Below, in pieces: positions 1 through 14,373 of a stretch of 64,000 nucleotides of DNA (within the stretch, counting starts at the first letter, position 1; each line of letters opens with the position of its first letter). The notes below the pieces were generated by a model. That model saw only the letters and a program-made list of their open reading frames with translations, ran no database searches and was not told the DNA's origin. Source of the DNA: Agelaius tricolor (taxonomy: Eukaryota > Chordata > Aves > Passeriformes > Icteridae); contig JALJCS010000006.1 in assembly GCA_023055355.1 (NCBI GenBank), positions 34,627,001 to 34,691,000 on the forward strand, read 5' to 3'. Position numbers and translations under genes: made by a program.

Positions 1-2986
1 TTAGCCTTTGCAGGTGCTGATGGAAGATCGGACAGGAAACGCTTTGCTCCTCGGACAGCTCGGCTGCTCATTGCCAAGGAGCTGTTGCAGAGGGGGCCTG
101 GCACGGCCAAGTAGCCAAACTTCTCCTCAGCTGAATCAGTAACACTGCAGAAATGCCAGCATTTGTGGGCTCCCAGGTTTTTGGTGGCCATCCTAGTCAC
201 CGATACCCATGCTGGGTGAGAGCCAGCTATTTTCATCTGGGCCAGGGCAATGGTTTTCCAAGAATTGGTCCATCCAAGAGGCAGGTGATGTGTACTGAAT
301 GAACTCCTTCAAGGAATTTTTATTCAACTCCATAGGAGCTGAGTGTTGGTTTGATTTCTGCTGCATGTTTGTCTCTGTGTAAAGATGAGGCAGGACTATT
401 TCTGCGCCAAGGAGAGGCCCATCATTGCAGGAGACAAGAGAACAAACATTCTCACAGTATAATCAATCTTATAGACCAGATGGATACAGTAATTAGAGCA
501 AAAACAATTTTGCCAAGAATATTAACATTTCAACAGTTTATCAGAAAGGGGGTGTTGACACCGGTCAATAATTTTCTGATTATTGCAAAAACATCTTAAG
601 TTGTTGACTATTTTGTGCAAAACAGGACAGACTAATTTTGGCCTCCTGACCTTGTTTACAGTGATGGGTGGTAGCATTGCCACCAAAATCTTTTTTTAAA
701 ACAAACAAACAAATAAACATGTGTTTTTCCATGATTTGAAGGTATTGTAGGCCATAAAGATGTATGGGGTTTCCAAAGACCATATTTATTTATATTTTAC
801 TCAGTCTCATGATACTTGGGTGCATGTTGCAAAAAATTAAACAACTGTTGTCAACAGTTAGCACAAGTCAAGCCTACCCATTCCTCCCCCTCTTCCCATA
901 CGTGGATGAGATAAACATCATGTGTATGGACCCAAAAGAAAGAACAATAATAAAAAAGAACTTAGAAGAATCCAAGTCCATCCTTCCTTCACTGGAGAAG
1001 AAATATCTTCTATTTGTTTATTTTTTTCTGTCTGAGTATAAAACTGGCAAGTCTGTGCAAGACATGAGAGGAAATACTGGAATAACATTAGTATAGATGA
1101 GGGGCAAGACATTTTACTGATATTAGTGTGTATTTCTGTTGTCTGTCTTTTATTTCTTTTTTTTTTTCTCTCTCCTTTTTTTTATTGTTTCTCCTACTTT
1201 TTCAGTATCAAGGAAATCCTTCCCTCTCTCATGTTTTCTGCCCTGTGCTGTTCCTCACATGCTGTTCTCTTGGGGCACTTTCAGTGGTGGGCCATGAACA
1301 CGCTGCTACACAGACCCAGCAGACTCATTGCTCTGTGCTGAAGCTCCCTCTCATCTGCCTGCTGGAAGGGACACCTCTTGTGGGGCATCAAGGTGCCTTG
1401 ATGTAACAGCTGATTACACAGCTGGATAGAACATTTCAAAAAAAGTCAGCACAAATCCTCTGAAACAATTTCCTGACCCTACAGCCAGCCCTGTAACTCA
1501 CTTTGAGGTACTGTGAAAGGACTGGGTATGTGGACATGAATTCACTTTGTCTCTTGTTTTCCCTCAATAAATCACGTGAACCAGGCTCTGGAAGAACCCA
1601 GGAAGAAGAAATCAGCAGAAGGAGGGAATTTCCTTGATGTCAGGAATGCCCTCCTGCCTACCCTGCCAGACGCCAGTGCTGAAGGAGTGGATAAAAGACC
1701 ACGTGTCCAGGCAGAAAACTGCAGTTATAACTGCTTGACTTGCATGTGGCACATAACTTCTTACTATCAGCAGTAACACTTTGCAGCTATAGCTTTATAT
1801 CCCTCAGCTCTGGCAGTACAGATGGTTTGATACTGATGACCAGTGCTTACAGCAAAACCAAGGAGGTGTGGGGTAGTATGGCCTTAAATTAAACATTTTT
1901 ATCCCCAGTCTCAGTGCTCTGTGACTATAAGGCCAGGAAAAGCTTTCCTGTTGTGTCCCATGCCTCTCACTCATTTTCTGGCGGGGTACAAGGTAGAAAG
2001 AAGTACCCCAGGTACCCTGATCTGCATCATGACCATGCTGGGTGCCAGCTGACCATGGCATTTCACCTCCTTTGTTTCCTCCATTTCACCTCCAGCAACA
2101 GTGAATGAAGCTTTTATACTATGATGCCTAGAAAACAAGGTAGTTTTCCCCTTGCCCTAGCAAAATAGCCAGAGACCATCAGGAGAGCAGCTCAGCAGCT
2201 GCAGTAGAAAAGGGGCAGCTGCTACTCAGAGCTCTTGCAGCTGCTCCGTGTTAGACCCTGTGGGTTAAAAGTCTGGACTTGAAAGTCCTTGTGAGAATAA
2301 TTGTCCCATCTACTGCCTGGCTGGCAGAGGTTGTGATCAACAGCTGACATATTGATTAAAGAGGAGAGACAACGGCTAAGCAGATAAACTTTAATTTCCA
2401 AAAATAATATCAAGGGAAATTGAAGCTAAATCACTGGAAATATGCCCCTTCGAATCTTTAAAGGTCAGGAGTGTGGATCAAAGATCAAGTAATCGAGGAA
2501 GTGGGAGGGTATTAAATGGCCTGAAGGGCCTGAAACAGCCTGAGTTTTGGCCTTCAAGGTTTGTGCAAAGGATGTCCCAAAAGGAGGTGGAAAGGAGGAG
2601 GACAATGTGAAGCCAAGCCCTAGGGCAGATGGTGGCAGATGCTGCACACTGGAGCAGTGCTCTGTGGGACACGATGCCAGCCCAAGGGTCTGCCTGCACA
2701 GAAATGATACATTGGATTAGGCAATTCACTCTGGCTTCAGGAGTGAGCTGCATCAAACGTGAAATGCAATCACATTGCTTTGATCTGCCTTCACACTGCG
2801 CTCTTTTTTATCCAACAGTGTTTGCAAGCAGTGTCGGGCTCATGGGCTGCGTGGTGCCCTTGGGGAAGTGCCCCCAGCAGTGGCCATGCCATCACCCAGA
2901 GTGTGTTCCAGAAAACCCAGTGAGAACTGGAGGAGAAGACCTGGAATCAAACCAGTACATTCCTGTGATTCTTCTTCTGGCCATCC
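1..2986. other. Intergenic DNA downstream of SATB1, no gene seen
   Basis: Mixed-composition DNA with a pyrimidine-rich tract at about 1145-1200. Open frames up to 110 codons occur on both strands but show no recognisable domain, no Kozak-plus-splice structure and no codon bias. No repeat family was recognised before the LTR at 2987. Confidence 0.6.
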
Positions 2987-3438
2987 TGTAGCGCATCCTT
3001 ATGTCACCACCATATTTTCTGAAAAATCCCTTCGCCAGGATTTCTTCTCCTGGGAAGCTGAGAAGCCTGAGAGAAAAATGAAAACAATAATTGTCTGGTC
3101 CACTTCTCCTGTGTTTTGCTGCTTTGGAATGTGGTTTGGACATTGTTTACCAGCTGGTCAGTTGATTGGTTTCATGTGAATTGTTTTGACCTAATGATCA
3201 ATCACGGTCCAGCTGTGTTGAGACTCTAGAGAGTCACGAGATTTTCATTAGTGTCTTGATGAGCCTTCTGTAAGCATCCTTTCTCTATTCTTTAGTAAAG
3301 TTTTATTACAGCATTATAAATAATATAATATAATAAATATAATATAGTATAATATAATATAAAAATAAATTAGCCTCCTGAGAACATGGAGTCAGATTCA
3401 TCATTTCCTCCCCACGACATGGGACCCCAAAAATACCA
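2987..3438 (+). mobile_element. Solo LTR of a songbird-type endogenous retrovirus
   Basis: The element starts TGTAGCGC and ends AATACCA, giving the TG...CA termini of a retroviral LTR, 452 bp long. It is flanked by CATCC (2982-2986) and CGTCC (3439-3443), a 5-bp target duplication with one change consistent with CpG decay. The interior matches my recollection of abundant passerine LTRs: CTTCTCCTGGGAAGCTGAGAAGC, CTGTGTTTTGCTGCTTTGGAATGTG, a TATTCTTTAGTAAAG block, an AT-rich (TATAA)-like stretch at about 3311-3370 with AATAAA, and GAACATGGAGTCAGATTCAT near the end. No gag, pol or env sequence is attached, so it is a recombination-derived solo LTR. The strand follows the position of the AATAAA block before the 3' end and is moderately certain. 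Confidence 0.8.
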
Positions 3439-4244
3439 CGTCCTTAAAAAGCTTGGGAGTGATGGCCTATCAGGCCTATGTAAATACATACATTTTTATT
3501 TTTCTTTTTTAATCCTGTGTGAACCTTTCCTTGGGGCTTTTGAAGAAGAGAAAGGAACAGGTCAGCTAAACCTGAATGGAAGTGGGTTGTGCAGAGGGAA
3601 GATTGAAAGAATGTTGGTAGCAAGTGAAAAAAAATGGCCCAGTTTTGTAGGCAAATGGGGTCAAAGGAGTCTTACTTTACTCTTGCTGCAGCTGGAGCAC
3701 AGTTGTGAACAGCAACTGTATTGGTACCATGGCAATGACCAAAATTATTTGGGTATAAATTTTCATTGCTGGCATGCGTGGGAGGGAATGTTTTGTAAAT
3801 ATGAGGTGACCTACTCCTCAATGAAATTATTCAAATCAGTTTTTAAAAAATCTGGTTATGAAGAATATAGGGAATAAAGTGCACAAACTGCAGCTAGCAT
3901 ACCTGACCAAGAAGACAGAAAATTTCTGCCCACTCCAATTTGTCATACTTGTGGTTATGGAGGACTCAAAGCAACTGGCTGGATTGGATGCCATCACTGG
4001 GTTGCCAGCTGTCCAGTAAAAGAGTGGAAAACAGTCCTTGGCCTCTCCAAAAGAAGGTCAGATCAACCCTTTGTTTTCACAATTTCTTTGCATTTTTTAA
4101 AAGCCATTTGTACTTTTTGGTATGAAGGGGCATGTATAGCAGTGAGTTCAGCAGCTGGATGTGCAGAAAAATGCTCCCTTTTACTGATTTTTAATCCTCC
4201 TAGTTGATGATTTCAAATATCCCCTCTAGCTGTGTTACAAGAAG

Positions 4245-4288
4245 TTTTGAATTTTCTTTCTGTATTCACCTTTTGAATTTTCTTTCTG
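4245..4288 (+). repeat. Perfect 18-bp direct repeat, 26-bp period
   Basis: TTTTGAATTTTCTTTCTG occurs at 4245-4262 and again at 4271-4288, separated by 8 bases (TATTCACC). It looks like a short local duplication. Confidence 0.95.
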
Positions 4289-7210
4289 CATCACTTATGG
4301 TTGTGCAGCAAGCTGAGATGCCTTTTTACAAGCCTTTTCTATTTTCTACTCTTTCCTCTGAATCAACTTTGTGTTCAATCTTTCCCCATTTTCACAGGAC
4401 ATCGAGTATGTGAACCATGAAGTGGCCCTCACTTAGTTTTTCTTTTGGTAACTTGGATTTCCTTTAATTTAAACTAGTCCTGTAGTTCTCCAGCCATCTC
4501 TAGGCATGACTGCCCCCAATAAGATTTTATCTAGATATTTCTTCTCACTCCCTTTTCATCATTTTCTGTCTCTTTTACTCTTTTCCAGCTGATATTAAAT
4601 CCTTATTAGTTTGGGGATATAACGTTTTTCCTACTAAGGCAAGCCAACAACAACACCTCTACTTATTTCACAGTGCAAGCTGCTATACTGTTAATGATAA
4701 AGAATCACTTCTCTTTCCCTTGTGAAAAGACAGCCCAGTTTACCTTTCCCTGCCCTGGTTTGCTGTAAGGTAAGTTTTTTTTTAAATTGCTTTCCCCAGA
4801 TGAAAATATTGACTGCAGGTAAAAGCCATGGTTGATGATGGGAGAGTGAAGATGAGTGAAGCTGTTTTTGGGCATGCCACATTCAGGAGAACCCCCGGAG
4901 ATGGGGCACATATGAGGGACAAATAACTGAGGCAGTGCTGCTCATTATCAGGACAGGCTTTAGTGTAGATGCAGAATGGTAACAAAGTTTGTACTGGAAA
5001 GAATGTTTATTTTGTAATGAAAACAACAAAACCCTTTGTGCCCTTTGTTTCAAATTCTGTTCTGGCAGAAGGTCTTCTGCAAATATAGGATTTTACATGA
5101 ACTTTTCTGGCCCAACAATTTCCAATCACTGCGACTGATGTTTTGAGACAACTACAGCAGTACGAAATCTCTCTCTGAAACCTCTTGGAGCATTCTACTT
5201 TCTCCAAAACTTCTGACCTGTGTGTGCTTTATACATCTCTGCACCCACAAAAGTCATGTTTTTTCTGTCCTCTTGCACTATGATGAACATCTGAGCTATA
5301 CAACACATTTGCTGTGGTACATCTGGTCTGGGGAGAGGGAGCACTGTAGGAGACAGCTCCAAAAAGTAGGTTTGAGGCTTCAAGCACACTGCTTGTGTTT
5401 GGATGTGATCCTGGAAGAAAATTAGAGGGTTTACAGCCTGGATGCTACTTTAGCACATTGTATGGGTAAACAAGTAACCTAGAAAGAGAGTCCCAGCTGC
5501 GACTGCCATGGTAACATGTCAGCAGCTGGCAAAAAGAATCCTGCATATCTTACGCACAGGGATGGTACCAGAGGACAAACTGATAGGGGACCTCTTTAGC
5601 CATGGACAGCTGAGAAGGTTTTTGTATTAAACTAGATATTGCCTGACAGGGAAACCCCCTCAAATGGAGACAATTGTGCATTTTCCACAGAGCCTTGACA
5701 GTACTCTGTAGTATTATGAGTTTTGCCACAGCACACCTTGCAAAAAAGCTTGATCGCCCATGCAGGGGTAGCTATTGTGACCTTTCTGATTCTTTCATCT
5801 TTCTCTGGCACCTTCCTTCTTTCTCCTCTGTGGAATGCACATCCCCTTGCCCCCTCTGCTCCAGAAGTGACCTGTCTCCTTGTGGGTTTGCTCCGGGAGT
5901 CACTCTCTTTCCAATGCAAGTGGATTATTCAAGCAACTCTGCAGGGCTCACAGCATGAATGGGGATGACAAAAGGTAGGTGACATCAGACATATACAGCC
6001 CTTGCTGCCTCCTATTAAACTGTGGCACATATACCTGAGTAATGGCCTATAACCAGGAGAGATGACATTTGGCCAAGATGACCTGGAGCAGGAAGAGTGC
6101 CTGGGTCAGGCCAAAACGAAACAATGCAGCTTGAGATAGTGGGAGGGCTGCCAGCAGCAGAGCGGCAGGAAGGCTCCTGTATGAACCTGAAAGCAAACAA
6201 ACTCACTGCCAAGTAGCACTACTCCTGCTCCAAGGAGGATCACTTATTGCAGTTTGAATTATTAGCTCATTTGTTGTAGTAAAAGAGTGTGTGGACGCAA
6301 GGCACTGTGAGGAGACCAACCTAAATTACCTCTGTGTGCAAAAAAAGGCCTGGGAGTATATTTATATCCCTGCTTTGCTATGGGACTGTTATTCAAAGCA
6401 CAATATAAATCATTATGTAAAAATCAAAATACCTTTGGTCTCTGCAATGTACCTGACTTCAAAGCATGAGTTCAATAAGTTAAGCAGAATTGGTAATACT
6501 TGATGTTCTAGTAGAGCCTCTATAATATCTCATTTATACTGCTCTTAACATATGGAGCATTTGCTTTGGCAAATGAACTTAGTAATATTTGGTGCTTTCC
6601 CAGCACACAATTAAAGCACCGACTTTGTAAATCATTGCAACAAAATCACCAGTTTGGAGGAACCTTTTGCTTTCTCCATTTACTGCACCTTCTCTACTAA
6701 AAGAAAAAAGTGAGTGCAATAATTTACTTTTATACATGGACAGTTTTTGCTGGGTCATCTTATCAATTTACGTCGTTATACAAAACCCAAATCTAAACCC
6801 CTGCATTGTAGGGTAGTTATTATAATTACAAGCAACTTGCAGATGTGACTGGGGCTTGAGACTCTCCCCAGGTCACGGACCTCTTGGAATCTGGGGCCTA
6901 TTTGGGTTTCTTTCAGGGTGGAAAAACACACACTGGGGATTCTAGCATATACACATAAATCTTGTCAGTTAAATATAGAATAATGGGAATCATCAGGGAG
7001 TAAAAATACTCCACTTTTTATGGTAAACACCATTACATAAGACATGGTAAATACTTCAGTTTTATAGTAAAAACTAAGTCCTGCCATCCTCTCCCAGCAA
7101 TCAGTTCCCTCTTTTTTAGGCATTTGGCTTTCTTTGCAGCTTTCAGTCTATTCCCAGTAATATTCCTTCTCCATTCTTCTCTAAGTATACATGCAGTATA
7201 TAATACTACA

Positions 7211-7256
7211 TATTAAATATATATATATATATGTATATGTATATATGAGTATATAA
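7211..7256. repeat. TA-rich microsatellite
   Basis: Imperfect (TA)n with TG interruptions (ATATATATGTATATGTATATATG). No gene-related role seen. Confidence 0.9.
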
Positions 7257-9618
7257 TACTCATTTCATACATTTAGAGAAGTCCTACTCAGTGAGTTTTA
7301 CTAACAACTTCCCAACTAATATTGGTTTTATGTCTCAATTTTTGTGCTTTGTTACAGTATTCCAGTCTGATTTTTTAATCTTTGCTGAAGTGGAAAAGTG
7401 TGTTTGCTCATTTGGGGGTTTTTTTGTTTGGTTTTTGGGGTGGTTTTTTTGGTACGTTTCTACCAGATGGTAAGAAAAAGGAACTTAAGGAACAGAAAAG
7501 GACACAAGGTAATTTTCTAGGTAGTCTAACTGGTCCATGAGTCAAGGTGGCATATGCTTGCTGTAGCTGAATTCCTAACAGTATAAATCTCTTGCATTCA
7601 CAGAAAGCTGGAATCCTTAATACCATATCACCTTTGAAAACACTGCCAAAGATTTAACAAAAATGCTTTTGGTCACATAGGCCAAATTAAAAGACTGTAC
7701 TTGCAGCCCACCCACAGGGACACAAAAAGGCAACAGTTTGAACTCCTGTGCAGGTAATGTGTGACTGAAAAAGGCTGAACCATTTGGAAGATAACCTCAG
7801 CTACAGGAGGAGAAAGAACAACGAAGATAATGGAAAAGAAACAGCTATAATAACCATCTGCAAGCACACATGGCCTCTACTTCAGCACCCATAAAACTTA
7901 AAATCATAAAAGAAAAGGAAATTGCTTGCAAAATAGCAAAGACTAAACATTTCTTGCTATGTTTTTGTAGGGTTCCCCTCTTTCAGGTATTTGGAGTGCT
8001 GTGTGTACTAGTGTTTAGCGTGGAGAGAGGTACATTCAAGTCTTTCTTTCACTCCCCCTTCTGCCTTGTATCTGCACACACTGTTAGGTACAGAGTGTAC
8101 CCAAGGGTGCCAGCAGTATTGTCCTGCCCACCAAATCAGCTTGTATTGCCTGGGCCAGGTACCCTGCCCCTCAGCTGTGTATAGGGGTCAGTCCTAGCTC
8201 CATCTGCATGGCTGTACACAGCAACAATGCCATGGAAATAAGGGAAGAAATCCAATCATGATCACAGTCACTTCCCTAGACTAGGCTCATTTTTGCCTTT
8301 TAGTGACCAGCATAGCTTTGGGCTATCGATAGTTTTATAGCTACTACAAGTCCCTTAAGCGAGAGCATAGTTTTACTGCCTTTTTATTGGAATGCAATGC
8401 CAAATTATATAGATGTGTCCCTCCTAAGGCTTATTTCCCTTCCAGAGTGGTACTAAGGCTTTTTCTTTCAACTGGACTGGATCCCAAGCCCAAAGCATGG
8501 TGTAGCCCCAACACAGTCCTGGAAGAAGCCAAGAGGTGCCACAGCTGAGAGCTGCTCAATGGACCCACAAAGGACATTGAGACCAAGGACAGCCTGCAGC
8601 AGTTTTAAATTTCCTTATGAACTTAATAGAACTAAACCAAGAATTTAGCTAAGAGTCATTTGTGCCTTTGAAATTGATGTTGAGTTTTGTAAACTTTTAG
8701 TCATTTCAGGAAGAACTGAGCTGAATCCCCATCCCGAGTCACACTGCATGTGAGAACAACAGTGTGTACTCCATAACTTGTAGCTGCAGACTGGTCTTTA
8801 GCCTAGACATGAGCCATGCTCAAATTCAGAGGTCACCAATTGTTATGGCTTTATCAAGAACCTTATTAGTGATCATTAAAAATAATCTTGCTTAGAAGGA
8901 GACTGCTATGGGCAAAGCCCATCTTTCCTATTTATTTTATGACTATTAATGTTTTTTTTAATGTTTATACATTAGTGCAAGGAACAGTGTTAGCATAATT
9001 CTAGTGTAAAATAAAACCAGCTGTATCCATTATAAGTGCATTACTGCCAGGAACTGTAAATATGTTTATGCCTGATAGCCTTCTGACTCAATAATATCCT
9101 GCTATCTCTGTTGGGCAGGCAAGTTTTTAAACCAAGAAAAGACAGGTTATGATTTTCATAACCAAACTGTGTTTCTTTTTGAAGTATGTTATCTAAATTC
9201 AAATTTTAAGAAGGTCATTAAAAAAATCTGCCTGTGATTTTAAAGGAGAACAAAGTGGTGGCAAGAAGGTATGATGTGCGCTAAGAACAAGTTATTCCTC
9301 CCAGATATACACATACGCAGACAAACCCTGCCATATCATACCATACAAACAATTTTAATTGTGTAGTTACAGTCAATAACCACTCCTAGTCAGAACATTT
9401 CTGCATAAAGAAAATTGTGATACACTTATAAAAACAGCCAGCTGTAACAAAATAACTGGTGTTTTCATAGCAATAAACTCATAAAAAAGAAATACACCTT
9501 TATACAGAAAATTTATACAGCTGTAGCTTTAAAATTGATTGTAAACCAAAGGAAGACACATTGCAAACATCAATTATTTTCACATTAATTGCATAAGTTT
9601 CTAAGGTGATCTATTAGT

Positions 9619-9624
9619 TTTATT
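9619..9624 (-). terminator. Possible distal poly(A) signal AATAAA
   Basis: The minus strand reads GGTAAATAAAACTAATAG. The downstream sequence is only moderately U-rich, so this is weaker than 9994-9999. Another AATAAA at 8931-8936 on the same strand is a further distal option. Confidence 0.25.
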
Positions 9625-9993
9625 TACCTAAGCTTATTTGCATGATAGTAAAAATTGCATACAACAATAAGAGTGAAGCTTATAGTATGAATTGCTTGGA
9701 TAACATAGAGCACTTTTTATAGGCAACTGTGTAAAGCACATTTTCTCTATTTAAAACTTTTAAGACACTTTGTTTTACTGCCCATCAAAATACATTTATA
9801 AATAGAAAAAAAATCAGTATGGTAACAAGAGAAGCAATATTACATTTAACGGAAACTTCCAAAAAAATTAATTACAACATGATGCTGCAGGATCTACAAA
9901 TAAATAATGAGGACTAAATCGTGTTTCACATTTTCTTTTTCATTTTCTCTAAAACCATGTAACAATGAGAATGGAAAAAAAAATACAGTGACC

Positions 9994-9999
9994 TTTATT
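9994..9999 (-). terminator. Candidate SATB1 poly(A) signal AATAAA
   Basis: The minus strand reads GGAAATAAAGGTCACTG followed by GTATTTTTTTTT about 15 nt downstream. This is a canonical hexamer with a U-rich downstream element, the best cleavage-site geometry in the region. Cleavage would fall near 9975-9985, giving a 3' UTR of about 590 nt. Confidence 0.65.
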
Positions 10000-10135
10000 T
10001 CCAAAAGAAAACAAATCTGAATTACGGCAGTGCCATATAATACAAGGCATTTGTTGGCATATGTTATCTTTAAACTGCATTCCACAGTCTATAGTTCTTT
10101 TGTAACATACAATAGAACAAGAGTAACAAACTCTT

Positions 10136-10146
10136 TTTATTTTATT
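10136..10146 (-). terminator. Candidate proximal poly(A) signals (overlapping AATAAA x2)
   Basis: The minus strand carries AATAAAATAAAA, two overlapping canonical hexamers, followed within 40 nt by a GU/U-rich stretch (GTTTGTTACTCTTGTTC). It could produce a shorter 3' UTR of about 450 nt. Which signal is used cannot be told from sequence alone. Confidence 0.45.
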
Positions 10147-10568
10147 TTTTTAAATAAATGTGATTTTTCAAAGATCAAGTGTGGAGTGCTACAGTAATAA
10201 TTAAAAAACAAGAACAAAACAGAAACAAAAAAACCAGTAAATCACAAAAGTTGTAATGCTTGTCTGAAGGCTCCAGAATCAAAATCACTGGTATCATGCT
10301 TATTGGGTACACTCACAGTGTATCCAGTGAACACAAATTAATATCAAACAATCCTCAACGCTTCATCTGTTGCTGCAAAGCAGTTTGTAAAATAGAGTAA
10401 AACATCTAGTGCAGTCTGCATTATCCTTTTTTTCAACTTTTGTGCAAGTTTTGGAAGATTCATTGGCCAAACAATGAATAATAAGGGTTTTTGACACAAC
10501 GCAAGATGGAATTTTCATTTCATTAGTAAATACCAGCGGCACTGTTGAAAGAAAATAATACTTTTAGA

Positions 10569-11051
10569 TCAGTCTTTCAATTCAGCATTAATCTCTGTGT
10601 TCCCTTCTACTGATAACTCTTCTTCTAGTTTAACTGAAAAAAGCGTGTTTGCATTTTTGTCTTGGATGCTGTCTTCTAAATCCTTGAGCAGCTCTTCTTC
10701 CTTGTATTCTGCAACATCTACCTCCAAACCAGAATTGTCCTTCAGCTTCCCATGGTGCTTGAGATAATATCGCTGGTTCTGAAAGAACTTGATAATGGTG
10801 TACTTGGGCAGGTCAAGCTGAGCGGAGAGAGTCTGGATTGCTTCTTCATCTGGATACAGGCCTACATCTTGTATGAAACTCTGTAGGATCCCTAGGGCCT
10901 CCACAGAAATCTTTGTTCGCGGTCGGGGTTTCTGACGATTTTCATCCTCAGATTCAGCTGGTGATGCTACTGTCGGTTGCCTTGGGGGTAGTCTGGGACC
11001 TGGCTGTTGTTGCTGTTGCTGCTGCTGTTGTTGCTGTTGCTGCTGCTGCTG
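10569..11051 (-). CDS. SATB1: SATB1 terminal coding exon: polyglutamine, homeodomain, C-terminal tail
   Basis: This exon encodes 160 residues and a stop codon. It opens with 16 consecutive Gln, then [15 protein letters not shown] and an acidic Ser/Glu segment. The homeodomain covers about residues 41-100 of the exon ([12 protein letters not shown] to YYLKHHGK). Its third helix reads [13 protein letters not shown]: Phe replaces the near-invariant Trp of classical homeodomains, as is usual in the SATB family, while Asn and Arg of the NxR core remain. The acidic tail contains VKLE, matching the sumoylation consensus reported near the SATB1 C-terminus, and ends NAELKD. Compared with human SATB1, the Pro/Gln-rich segment after the Gln run (PPPP plus QPQQQPQT) is absent. 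Acceptor: TTGTCTTGCAG directly before the first CAG codon. Confidence 0.97.
   Translation of the reverse strand, partial: QQQQQQQQQQQQQQQQPGPRLPPRQPTVASPAESEDENRQKPRPRTKISVEALGILQSFIQDVGLYPDEEAIQTLSAQLDLPKYTIIKFFQNQRYYLKHHGKLKDNSGLEVDVAEYKEEELLKDLEDSIQDKNANTLFSVKLEEELSVEGNTEINAELKD
11004..11051 (-). repeat. SATB1: Polyglutamine-coding CAG/CAA repeat (16 codons)
   Basis: Sixteen uninterrupted Gln codons begin at the first base of the last coding exon. The run mixes CAG and CAA (four CAG first, then alternating units), which should limit replication slippage compared with pure CAG. The repeat abuts the CAG splice acceptor, so the genomic string TTGCAG runs straight into CAGCAGCAG. It lies between CUT2 and the homeodomain and probably acts as a flexible spacer. 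Confidence 0.97.

Positions 11052-14373
<3,322 letters not shown>

Larger units (their letters stand above)
3439..9974. other. Intergenic DNA between the solo LTR and the SATB1 3' end
   Basis: AT-rich DNA without a supported gene. It contains the 18-bp duplication at 4245-4288, a TA-rich microsatellite at 7211-7256 and an AATAAA on the minus strand at 8931-8936 that might serve a long SATB1 3' UTR. The 163-codon plus-strand frame starting at 3386 begins inside the LTR and shows no domain. The part from about 8640 to 9974 may belong to long SATB1 transcripts. Confidence 0.6.
9975..10568 (-). other. SATB1: SATB1 3' UTR (proximal form)
   Basis: The sequence after the stop codon is AT-rich, has no further coding potential in the SATB1 frame and contains canonical AATAAA signals followed by U-rich stretches. 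The whole block reads like the well-preserved SATB1 3' UTR of other vertebrates, as far as I recognise it. The boundary near 9975 is inferred from the AATAAA at 9994-9999; longer forms using signals at 9619 or 8931 are possible and would extend the UTR to about 1-1.6 kb. Confidence 0.75.

Noticed and set aside
764..1096. 110-codon plus-strand frame in intergenic DNA
   Set aside because: AT-rich, no domain, overlapping frame on the other strand, no sign of exons.
3386..3877. 163-codon plus-strand frame
   Set aside because: Starts inside the end of the solo LTR and runs into unique DNA; no viral or cellular domain.
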